DNA of 64,000 nt from W0P28-013 sp963621145 (GTDB lineage Bacteria > Bacteroidota > Bacteroidia > Bacteroidales > Paludibacteraceae). Of this stretch, positions 40,801-43,613 are shown piece after piece. The stretch spans positions 62,001 through 126,000 of the forward strand of contig CAVFDI010000001.1 of assembly GCA_963621145.1 (NCBI GenBank), read 5' to 3'. A model generated the notes under the pieces. The model searched no databases and was not told the origin of the DNA. It worked only from the letters and a program-made list of their open reading frames with translations. Position 1 is the stretch's first letter. Each line of letters opens with the position of its first letter. The translations under genes and the position numbers were made by a program.

Positions 40801-41560
40801 CGAAACGCCGAATGTGAAGTTCACAACGCCGCAACCTGCTTGCCAAGGCGATCGCTACGCCATGTTGCCGTACAAGGTTACTTCGGGCATGCCTACGCAG
40901 TACACCATCATTCCTGTGGGCAATTCGCTTACGGCTGGATTCGATAGCGTGAGCGAGGCGGCTCTTGGGTCGGAATACATCTTCGTAACTCTGCCTAACC
41001 AAGTGGCTTCGGGCAACTACGAGGTTGTGATTCGCCTGACTAACGCTAATGGTTGCGGCAGCGCCGACTATCGCGTGAAGTTCTATGTGGGTCAAGACCT
41101 GATAGAAGAGGCGTGGTCCGATGTGCTGATGTGTAAAGACTTGAACCATGAATTTACCTCGTATCAGTGGTATCGCAATGGCGACCGCATAACGGGTGCA
41201 AACTTGCAATACTATTCTGAGACGGGCGGCTTCAATGGCGACTACTACGTAGTGGCTTACCGCAGCGATAGTTCGGAGGTTACCTCCTGCTCGAAGTCGG
41301 TTACTACGAAACAGAATGTCGGCGTATCGCCTAACCCAGTGCAGCGCTATAGCAAGTTGCAGGTCGAGGCTCCGTTTACCATCGACGAGCTGTTTGGCGC
41401 ACGCCTCGAGGTGGTCGATGCTATCGGACGCACCATCTATGTGGTCGATAAGGTTGAAGCCGAAAATTCGCTCTTTGTCAGCTACCCAGCGGGCGTCTAC
41501 ATGGTTCGCATAAGCTTGACCAACGGCGAAGTATTCACCGAGAAGTTTGTGGTACAATAA
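19889..41560 (+). CDS. Giant T9SS-exported surface protein of about 85 Ig-like modules
   Basis: A single uninterrupted frame encodes 7,223 residues, about a third of the window. Residues 1-25 form a signal peptide ending in ANAQ. From there to about 7,060 I count about 85 modules of 75-100 residues, most with the pattern C-x-G-E then LTA, W-S-x-G, TTTY-x-V and G-C, as in Ig-like/PKD-like domains of Bacteroidota surface proteins (SprB and CHU_C-associated families). Modules carry two Cys about 45 residues apart, probably one disulfide each. Residues about 4,630-6,260 form a two-module higher-order repeat. The last 80 residues (SPNPVQ at about 7,145, then VVDAIGRTIY and PAGVYMVR, ending KFVVQ) are a type A T9SS sorting domain. 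It is expected to be exported through the outer membrane and attached to the surface as an adhesin; ligand and role are not readable. SprB, the gliding adhesin of Flavobacterium johnsoniae, is similar in scale (about 6,500 residues). Long antisense frames inside it are shadows. Confidence 0.93.
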   Translation: MKRFSLSFAAVVVSLLSIAPLANAQTTFTPIVTPSNEVCANEGVTLSLTPNDGGTYQYNWKWTDGTGNTNNRKDQQTITDNPSATTTYEWWAYDEYSDLAGHGTVSVNVNSAPTVTADPSTYYVVSGGNVTLKVSGNALAKSFEWTAADGTVQASTTDELNLTNVTEDTQYSVVAVGAKGCKSKSVTVKVVTFDVEASNKTVCYGEQVTLTAKSNGAAKFYWDDGFVGQTHTVTPTGTPTTTYTVTIKDANDALMATQQIEVNVIAKPVVTLTPDETNICAGKTVTIVATNNTGHKGTYTWSEASVSGNSLTVEPTITTTYWVKFKDATTDCESDKTYCTINVSQTGSASINGANSTCVNTPIELTVSGGTPQRWFDENGIDITMPYTPTSVGTKTIYCIVKDANGCEVKAQKTITVAPALSPTIYGNFEICVGESATLSVSTDGATYLWSNNSTEQSITVSPTSDASYWVDVTKNGCTARKEQKVTVHAKPTINITGGTTICKGSTAVVTAVATGGSGSYTYAWSDEPSTINATLRVAPTTTTTYKVTATDAVTGCSSEKSVTIVVESNTPPTILGPTTVCKGVDFTLTASDGDSFAWDDDASTTKASMTASLTTDRTYTLTVKKGSCTYTVQHKVTVEDGPVGEITGETSICKGGSTKLTAPAGTSYTWSTGSTEQSITVTTAGTYWVEVKKGNCTLHKDITITVNTPTDASISTPDGLTLCANNELGLKLVASEGKAYKWSPTGETSQEITAKPTSTTLYSVTVTDAHGCESTASVLVTVVDDPTELALNASKTTVCKGENVILTVLNAPAGSTISSNDGNVTGNVVTHTASISKTVTVKVKSGTCEYVLTKDITVLDAPSGTITGTTSFCQGGSTVLAAPVAPAGQVYTYLWNTGETSSTITVSAVGDYYVTVSNGSCETKLPAVTVTENVPVAPTITASKTTICAGETITLTASNYGAITGWNDGIQNLGNAQVISVSPTTTTNYELVVTDANGCEAKAYQQIVVSAPIDVTLTGDNSVCEGGSISVTVSGAPSGSTYSWSTAGTLSNGDATLTFTPNVNDAAVSVTVTPPAAKGCAVTKTFSFTVTPAPTGNITGVTSICNGGSTTLYAPAGPAGTTYKWNNGATTQSITTPALFKNTTYSVDIVYPTGCTLSPTPVIVKINAAPTGTITASSDVVCVGEQVELTVTSATATGWSWSNGTTGTNKAYYTPTTSGNVQYYVDITANGCTERVSKNITVVDKPVAAIDKSASTSSFCEGEQVTVVATGGTRYELNGQTSTTGVFLLNPTATTTYTISVFNENGCESLVTHTVTKLAPTAEPSIVANGSLELCVGDSRTLSINNGTVVNWIDGTSTPNYIYTATSADLGTKTITAKVNDLNGCSKSVSLEFVVTEIPSVAITTTNETICKGEKVTLTATPGLASYSWESGEKTQEIIVSPSITTTYVVTGTNAGGCSSTAKITINVATPDAVSISGPVTACPGESVTLSAVGGKAWNWSHGLGTSNTATFNAATTTTYTCEITDSKGCVTKVSHTLTVKETPTPTVSGNLKVCKGLNTTLSASTADAYEWKKGATVLSTASTLTLTNVQSSEDYTLTVTVNGCQASTSFRVTACENPTDAAIVGKDKVCEGESVTLTAVGNGTYSWSTGATGSEITVMPTAANHIYQLTVTDMNGCTQMVQKNITVSPTPSVTIDGPTEVCAGQSVTLSASGTGTFLWDDGTTTTATLKVTPSVTRAYKVTLTDGSGCTVTASHTVTVKTLTAPKISAAKTDVCKGDKVTLTATGETGCTFTWPDLGRTGASIETYPTTTTTYKVTATNATGCTADGYITINVHEQPTVAVTVTKAAICAGESTTITVTGGTEYTCNGETNTSGIFNVSPTKTTPYNIVVKNSAGCTTTTSQTITVNELPTISVSGVDKACAGELISLTATGGTEYLWSNGMTSQTATYTVSGTGTMSVWVKGKNASGCWSGQVAHNITINAKPTIAVSGTMDICVGKSTTLTASGASTYVWTWLGGSAMGNTLNVNPTATTVYKVVGTDANGCVGETSVTVNVYPEPTVTITGPTEVCEGGEITLTANGTGTFLWNTGESSQQIKVSAAGTYSVTLTGEGGCISKAEYVVKQKSIIAKINDVIDGVSTICEGSDIILTASGGNAYKWDNGLGTNATVTVKPTTSTTYWVEVTDASGCSKRVSHTVKVTPKPTLTVVGNTTICYGETANITVSGAKTYVWSDGIGTGASIKVSPVSTSTYTVTATDENGCVATQDVKIEVIPTPVASIKASKTTVCEGESVTLTADGGDNYVWGDGSTGASITVTPTAPSTTYKVTAYKNGCASAEVSQVITVNALPTVTIKPSATTVCKGEEVTLTASGATSYEWSTGEKTQAITVTVNSDATYSVIGTQNGCQGTASQSIKVATPPTINISSNTGKLYICNGESITLTASGANTYTWSGGLGNTASITVTPTADTEYEVEGVSANGCKAKEKVKVIVYDKPNPKITGNTEICEGDYTILTADDANAVAWEWNTGAKTKSINAYQAGTYTVTVTGKGGCTSTATAIVTYLTPINGSISGPEIVCKGENVTLTASGGKTYQWDENTAESEKLVLTNIQVSGTHWVTITGANGCTQRLGHSIIVNEPPTLSITGNQTFCEGGSTTLTAVGTGDVLWNTGSTNRSITVSAEGDYTAKLTDANGCSTSQTVHVTRNPLPVAIITGPTKTCEGEPVTLSVSGAESYTWSTGATGQSITVQPTTTTTYTVTPKTGLCIGDPASFTITVNKKPVITFSGDLEICAGTKAVITADADGADQYVWGDGSTGATYTTAVLESNTTFTVTATNTTTNCSAQKQVTVIVNPKPEISISGTTSVCAGESTKLTASPSGATYAWSNGSTSRTATFSNLISDEDYWVDVTLANGCTNRLNGTIKVYDMPAAEITTNTGTNTVCRGESITLTASGGNTYLWTHDGTRSASVTVTPTKDSKYTVKVIGDGNCSSTASINIQVLDVPEAAIVADKTTVCEGDNVTLSANDGVKWQWYKGNAEIAGATGQHYTINSASYGTTTYKVVVENAAGCSTTASYALAVSRKPDATISGDLDICSGTSTTLTAPLSDSYLWSTGETTRSITVTPSATTDYSVTVTVGDCSATGVATVNVNPLPMVTLTPDDPTVCVGNSTILRAGTGFKYYKWSTGQEGPNLSSIGISPTENTVYTVTVTDAKGCTGVAQTTIAVTQVAAPTITVLSGSETVCAGEEVVLQSSAAKEYQWSSNVEVSQQSEQTVVVYPTQTSVYTVTTTNKAGCQSSKDITINVTKLPTPTITGADNMCKGDMTGVELTASSDVPGATFIWSTGDNTANIIVKPSKTTTYRVWASNGKCKNSTPAEFTLKVNDAPAAAITGKSAICLGESVTLEATGGVTYLWQNIEGSAKTLSKITVSPTQTTKYVCTVTDDHGCTKDASFEVVVNPLPKPSITGKNKICRGGSTTLAATGGNSYLWSTGETTKEIIVNPAYTTTYTVEASNANGCTSEATFTVEVVQEPKVHIDGPTVSCSGTPVTLTVTPDDSRTYTCIWKHNNSTKLAEAVNPTSSTTYEVEVFDGECSKILTHTVTVNKLEDPKIDGPAQICLGESTTLSVANVPNNFVSYQWSTGETTQSIEVKPAVVGMSTYTVTCTDANECTSEATIDIVVSALPDATITASTDVLCEGDNSVTLTASGAGISGKYNWYEDELATVLLAGGEGTPTYTFNDLTYTKKIYVVAISKLGCKSAPKEYELVVTPKPNPTITSSVPANVICTGGTVELSVSDPDPDVTFVWSDGTEGAHMTATAPGEYRVTATNVAGCTQDASITLIEEALPDAKITPSIIAGTGAGVAEENIARICAGTRLKLTATPQATPTLTYTYKWNTGSIASEIMVNPTASTTYSVVITSASGCEQTATIEVKVNEFVTIEGKTEVCAGMPYVLNAIGNNLSYYEWTRNGEKLPKYDGVASIDCVDSVPAGQMSAEVTYGVKCIYDNNCETDTTITVKVYAKPSDLTINGIGGVDAMDSVCVESAKQLSVIPTGGSSLTGATYKWTGSGITDETAATQTITPTTVGQETYSCQITMPGGCDTTVNIILKAVALPELAACPDTTICFGTEAQLYLTAKNNCPDGTTITWTSDNGGGGASGDVVRVAPTTTTTYTVTAKTPAPLGCSTTQTVTVTVIPQQQPTVTPSPALICLDAAGISEDDLNLTTEDTDSEGRTYKAYKWYAEDDPTTIIGTSNAITVPKANITATRTYVVEVTTQEGCTALGSVEVPVSEKPSVSIKGETQVCEGKSLVLQAESPINVTRYEWTTNDDPNTVFATTQSVTVWPTTTVNTYYLTVYNDKGCRFEVNPGHNVTILKAPKPQIAADHNPICEGDDVILTASDLNSGTCTVVWDDNSTNPVRKIIGLTSTTTYNVTLTNENGCVEQVEFTVDVNPLPKLKITGNTQVCVGDSVLLSVEDANGVDNKYSWTGGAWREATDKGSVNNSKVWVYPTNVVDSTEYCVTSVDVNSCNSKQVCHKILAFAKPIAMINGKQMATDTICVGQSLILEATGGSKFKWSTNAESQQITTPIYNSVNTYIFWVDVYNEANCVQRDSIWVKVMPKPNAYIESVSPATQVCEGTTVTMRASDAPSGSRYTYAWTNNTGETIENANQQEISVTPTITTAYKLVITDVETKCEKEILQTIYIDPKAKVNFTATPDTICEGDVFSIEIEGDVSGQAIAWEQLKNGTAQDVSSWAGMTSIVDSPTASEYIYRATLTNKVTGCLTVLERRLVVVRVPKAGIQIVNKTTSTVCQGDPVELQAWNDEGKYSTAENVQFVWMIGDDTIAPLNQRKIIVYPRTTTTYTVVMQSLVNGCTSSRDTTINVLEIPHVNIVEPDNQVICEDEEISFTLEGVLAEYGVAWHKYDRGTEVASWAKNGVTTVTDKPTKSEYDYKVVISNPLGCDTTIVRHLRVNSVPRPGIKFPGAKQDTICEGEEAWLQATNTEGSWSTMYYTYGWLNHGDTLTHDDYTLKLKPTKTDNYTFYIIDKASGCRRTIDTTVVVLPIPRVELSDPGTLLCEGEMYTLDLSSELPLTDANITWTKTDSYSVTLDTKSDIVTYSDKPTAGDYTYTVVVANANKCDTTIVRKLKVSSVPQPYILIGDGTGDTICEGDQVKLIGQNMKSNYNFTDYPVAWIVGNDTLQKDQTQLLHKPQKTTTYKFVVTNAATGCFIAVDTTIFVKARPATKLNVKLPSGSTDNTICKGESISMQIVDTVANNTDGLHVQWKRNGVIVTEWANKFDIVNYTPDDDESYVITVDNGRCPIVLNYDLKVNYLPDPTVELRSGSRVNCAGTRVDIGGAQNQDLDSRYVYEWTTVPVGEVIANPHDKDIAVYPYTTTTYVYTVTDTQTGCSRSDSIAITVNQRPKVTLEVVYPEGTEGNLICQTEPVTLRLRGETDSLKTLWFVNQIPQAEWADKLSITDAPSNERNDYTVKVYNANCELQIDTTILVSKVENPKIYSVGDITTICEGTKVELKALDPQITTMVNGKNINDYRWTSSNPKEVLENPTNQNILVYPKTTTTYTYTTTNLLTGCSRFDTLRIVVNLKPEAKFEVAYGANITADSTICAGDPVTLRVTSNDSGNLYTKWYANEHEVPDWENKLTITDVCPDSTVIYRVAVSNDYCEADRLEQTVKVKFVPNPTIDILRGGYTMCEGQQLLLVAKAAQRQDLGFKYQWLSSSPNDQISDSTGQSLTVYPTGITTYTYVITDPATGCSRTGQIQINVNKKPDVRLVTGSNTLAKDTLICGGNPVTLRVDGDLKNLTFAWYKNDLVQPGTSSTYTDTPESNAKYYVIVTDTTTGCETSQGDLAVDVEVNIMPVPTIELVGAGVTNHVCKGTTITLQAKEDQAHDVNKYRYQWSGGGKSSLGSTQSINVKPDVTTTYMYTVRNLITGCTRSVDTTIYVYDVPKVTLSSSIEQGYEDSYCAGDPVTLSVTAGEGTNADDLQYTWLRNNEVIAGATTNTLIDYPMGTADNVNDTIYTYEVVVQNKSSHCQADPTGLKYSLTVKPLPVPTITAFDNNGDVIEKNQTVCPDRDIRLQGTHLSGKLFRYTWYSQNQTDPDITATDKPNEVWVSPSQTTTYTLEIENLETGCKRTTTHTISVLATPKIKIISTAKQDDGKSVACVNDPDITLKVVQADGSEIDDFKFNITWLDDLGNDLGGTADITLTADAVSTHTYTVQVENVPGATGLKCPVVATHVVDIQTAPTDITIDAYTNDGRTLLTEKEYVCAGEPVLLEAKKQDKMTYEWRDEWGTVYTGDNNSRTFTVNPQKTTVYTVKVTNMGGCSYEVSRKILVNPKPTVTISGPTSFCLEEVGKSFTLKATSNPYSKNYTTIVWTYEVDGGTNTFEGQSIEYAPQKAGTYKFTVVARHESNSTICESDPVTYQVIVAGVPQVGTKDLKVVSSLDSTANACVNTRFEIEATPGYTKYVFGTTDRVVYTPKQESDKNTFNDVVKSEGSWIYYCDFYNAAGCYSRQEIDIEVNPMPDNVTITPTAVNGVLNNYKSEGEQPEVVVCEGTSLKLNANATGKTNSYSWIDSDGKTHPSQQEISVTPSHTTTYTVSVTNLSGCLVTSRFTVKVVPMDKLTLTANNTNDSLAICAGSKDKVTLRVTGSSASTYDYRCPSTGAYYLSKPASIQIPAPQSDEVWFVYASSSANSSYGTSCQSEASVKIHVLNNPDNTKGSIKVNGGESFTVCAGSTVTLTGDHADAVTYLWSTGEVKPSIQVLMPNYEKDTTITFWAIGRNALGCDNTQDTMKLQLFVRMQPEPKIVSETICYEQQPLRLEAGDKVLTYRWYDENGNEVSRKYYCEIKHDTAGIYNYKLTARNDAGCETTITVSVTVRPFEANISGLTYLCSGNSTKLWVDGCSLAAGYQFRWTFAGEIFSTVDTVTVSRLGTYGVEVTTPWLTSAVGTIEVQQSETPNVKFTTPQPACQGDRYAMLPYKVTSGMPTQYTIIPVGNSLTAGFDSVSEAALGSEYIFVTLPNQVASGNYEVVIRLTNANGCGSADYRVKFYVGQDLIEEAWSDVLMCKDLNHEFTSYQWYRNGDRITGANLQYYSETGGFNGDYYVVAYRSDSSEVTSCSKSVTTKQNVGVSPNPVQRYSKLQVEAPFTIDELFGARLEVVDAIGRTIYVVDKVEAENSLFVSYPAGVYMVRISLTNGEVFTEKFVVQ
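33700..38690 (+). repeat. Two-module (A-B) higher-order repeat inside the giant adhesin
   Basis: From about residue 4,600 to 6,260 two module types alternate about nine times. Type A has YP-x-TTTTY-x-YxVT and TGCSR-type endings; type B has W..W, KPT..YDYxVVVSN, CDTTIVR-x-LKV and VPxPxI. Before this region modules are of one type and about 75 residues long; after it they diverge. The period is about 165-180 residues. Confidence 0.75.
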
Positions 41561-41586
41561 TGCTAAAAGGAAATTTTCGATAAGAT

Positions 41587-42492
41587 ATGAAAATTCAGAA
41601 GAAAAGAATGGCGCTTGCCGCTTGCCTATTGGTGGCGGCAAGCATAGCCGCTCCAGCCAAAACACCAGCCTACATCGACCTTGAATTGGGCGGCGGTGCA
41701 GTGATGATGCCTTATAGCAATACTGATTATGGTATTTTTTCGGGCGGTAATTTCGATTTAGGAGCAAAATACTCGTTGCTTTTCCACCCGCGCAAAGGTT
41801 GGGGCGCAAGTTTTGGATTGAATTTTAGCACTTTTCAGGGAACGAAGGTGCTGAATGCAAGCCTCACCTCGCCTGCTATCGACGACCAAGGACGCAGTTA
41901 TGTGCTTTTTGCCGATGTGGCCAACTGGACCGAGCGTCAGCAGCAGTATTCCATCTCCATTCCAATTAGCATCTTCTATCAGCATCAGCGTCCGCGTCAC
42001 TCGGGCTGGTTCACATCGTTTGGTGTGAAACTCTATCTGCCGTTCTACACCGATTATCGCGTTACGCAGGGCGACATTGTTACTAAGGGCTTCTACACGC
42101 AGTGGGGTGGCACTTACGACTACAATGGCGAACAGGGAGTGCTGATACAGTCGCTGCCGCAGCACGGTTTCGGACAATACAACACGCTGCTGCCCAAAGG
42201 CGAAAATAAGGCCAATTTCTTGCTAACTGGTCAGGTGATGTTTGGCGCCATTCTGCGTCTCGACAAGAAAAACGAGATGTATTTGGCACTCTACATCGAG
42301 CATGGCTTCTACGACATGTACATCAATCGCGATGCGAAGGGCTTGTTCTCAACGATTCAGAGCCTCAATTCGTATCAGTACAACGGCTACTATTCGAGCC
42401 TTGCTACCAAAACCATACCAGCAATGTTTGGCTTGAAAGTGGGTTGGCGCTTCAAAGACGTGCACGATTGTAACTGCATACGCCAACAGTAA
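41587..42492 (+). CDS. Outer-membrane beta-barrel protein downstream of the giant adhesin
   Basis: The 301-residue protein has a signal peptide (about 1-24) and then alternating amphipathic strands with many aromatic residues: YIDLELGGGAVMMPYSN, then GWGASFGLNFSTF, FLLTGQVMFGAILRL and FGLKVGWRFK. This is the style of OmpA/OprF-like or PorP-like small barrels. It starts 26 nt after the adhesin stop and is almost certainly cotranscribed. In Flavobacterium, sprB is followed by sprF, a PorP-like barrel needed for SprB export; this gene holds the same place, but I see no residue-level SprF signature. A hairpin terminator follows it. Confidence 0.78.
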   Translation: MKIQKKRMALAACLLVAASIAAPAKTPAYIDLELGGGAVMMPYSNTDYGIFSGGNFDLGAKYSLLFHPRKGWGASFGLNFSTFQGTKVLNASLTSPAIDDQGRSYVLFADVANWTERQQQYSISIPISIFYQHQRPRHSGWFTSFGVKLYLPFYTDYRVTQGDIVTKGFYTQWGGTYDYNGEQGVLIQSLPQHGFGQYNTLLPKGENKANFLLTGQVMFGAILRLDKKNEMYLALYIEHGFYDMYINRDAKGLFSTIQSLNSYQYNGYYSSLATKTIPAMFGLKVGWRFKDVHDCNCIRQQ

Positions 42493-42512
42493 GATTGTAG
42501 GCGATAAAACCA

Positions 42513-42548
42513 AAAAGAGAGCAGGCTTGTGATGGCTTGCTCTCTTTG
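42513..42548. terminator. Terminator after the adhesin-barrel operon
   Basis: AAAGAGAGCA pairs with TGCTCTCTTT, extended by three more pairs, around an 8-nt loop. It lies between the barrel gene and a convergent truncated gene, so it may act in both directions. Confidence 0.7.
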
Positions 42549-42584
42549 AATATTTGGCATTTGTCTATTCCGCTGGACTCATTA

Positions 42585-42926
42585 CTACCCGATTTTACCA
42601 ACGTGCGCTGTGCCGTTAGAAGCCTTCAGAATGTCTGCATCGTTGGCATAGTTGCGCGTGAGTTTGTTGTTGGTTGTGCCATAATCGCTGTCGTCGCAGT
42701 ATTTTGTCATGGCATTGTAGGTGGTGCCGTATTTGTAACTGCTCCACGAATAGGTACTTTTCGTGTACTTTTCGCCCCATGCATAACGGTTGCCAGTGCC
42801 TTCGGGCTGCGATGCGCCCACATTGCAGGTTGCCCACCGAACGCTCAAACCAAGGTCGACCGAAGTTGCCGCCTGTGCAGCGACCGACAGCGCAATTGCG
42901 GTAAAAAGTGTAGTGATTTTTCTCAT
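42585..42926 (-). pseudogene. Truncated FISUMP-like secreted protein fragment
   Basis: The 113-residue product has a signal peptide (about 1-19), then DLGLSVRWATCNVGAS and GNRYAWGEKYTKSTYSW, the start of the Fibrobacter succinogenes major paralogous (FISUMP) type domain common in secreted Bacteroidetes proteins. In the family the domain continues with a W-R-M-P-T segment and about 80 more residues; here the frame stops at GTAHVGKIG, before that segment. The cut lies close to the terminator of the convergent operon. I read it as a 3'-truncated remnant, although a short secreted product could still be made. Confidence 0.65.
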
Positions 42927-43039
42927 GACAAAAAGGGAAAAATGGTTACAACAAATCTTCGCCCGTGTTTTTGCGAGGCGCTCCCAAAAGATTCTGAACT
43001 ACGTTTTCGGTGTTTTTTTATTGCCGAAAAGATTGACAA

Positions 43040-43456
43040 TTACTCTTTGTAGGTGTACGGTAGCGTTACCTTTTCGTCATCCACATTTGTGTATGTAACG
43101 ATGATTTTGAGCATGGTAATTCCAGAGCTAAGTTTCTCAGGAACGCCCAATTCGTCTCTAACACGTTGGTCCGCACTTTGGGCAGCATGTTCTACTTTCT
43201 GTTTGACCTCCTTCGCATTGCTTTGCTGACGCATAATTACTGCGTTGTTCAACTCCTGTGGGCGTGTGCCAATTTTGGAGAGTTCTTCCATGAATAGTTC
43301 TTGCACATCGTACAACGTTACGCCTGTAGAACCTGAACCATTGGTGCTAGAATAATTAATTTCTGATGTCATGCTCACTACAATGTCTTTCGATATGGTC
43401 TCCTCGCATGCAGTGAAACCAATCAACGCTGCGCAGCACACGGCCGCAAAAATCAT
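43040..43456 (-). CDS. Small lipoprotein of unknown function
   Basis: The 138-residue product has a hydrophobic signal with a lipobox-like end (LIGFTAC, Cys at 17), so it is probably lipidated and held in an outer or inner membrane. After it comes a Ser/Gly/Thr-rich linker (about 30-45) and a helical segment rich in Gln, Lys and Glu (about 70-100), then a short beta-rich end. I do not recognise the family. The frame begins at ATG 43456. A promoter with a good -7 box (43544-43551) lies about 88 nt upstream, so it is likely a single-gene transcript. Confidence 0.65.
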   Translation of the reverse strand: MIFAAVCCAALIGFTACEETISKDIVVSMTSEINYSSTNGSGSTGVTLYDVQELFMEELSKIGTRPQELNNAVIMRQQSNAKEVKQKVEHAAQSADQRVRDELGVPEKLSSGITMLKIIVTYTNVDDEKVTLPYTYKE

Positions 43457-43543
43457 CTTTTTTATGTCGTAAAAAATTAAGGGGTTAATAATAGAATGAA
43501 CACTATCTAAAATCGTGTTGATATAGTTTTATTTTTCTGCTGA

Positions 43544-43574
43544 CAAAGTTAGAGAAAAATTTCATTTATCCAAG
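43544..43574 (-). promoter_or_regulatory. Promoter of the small lipoprotein gene
   Basis: Minus strand: CTTG (43571-43574), a 19-nt spacer and TAACTTTG (43544-43551). It leaves a leader of about 80 nt. Confidence 0.55.
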
Positions 43575-43613
43575 AGATTGAGCAAAAAAGTGTAGTTTTT
43601 AACTTTTCACTCC

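Noticed and set aside
19889..41560. Regular repeats in the adhesin considered as CRISPR-like or tandem DNA array
   Set aside because: The repeat is at protein level with a period of about 230 bp and strong divergence in DNA; it is in one reading frame with coding constraints.
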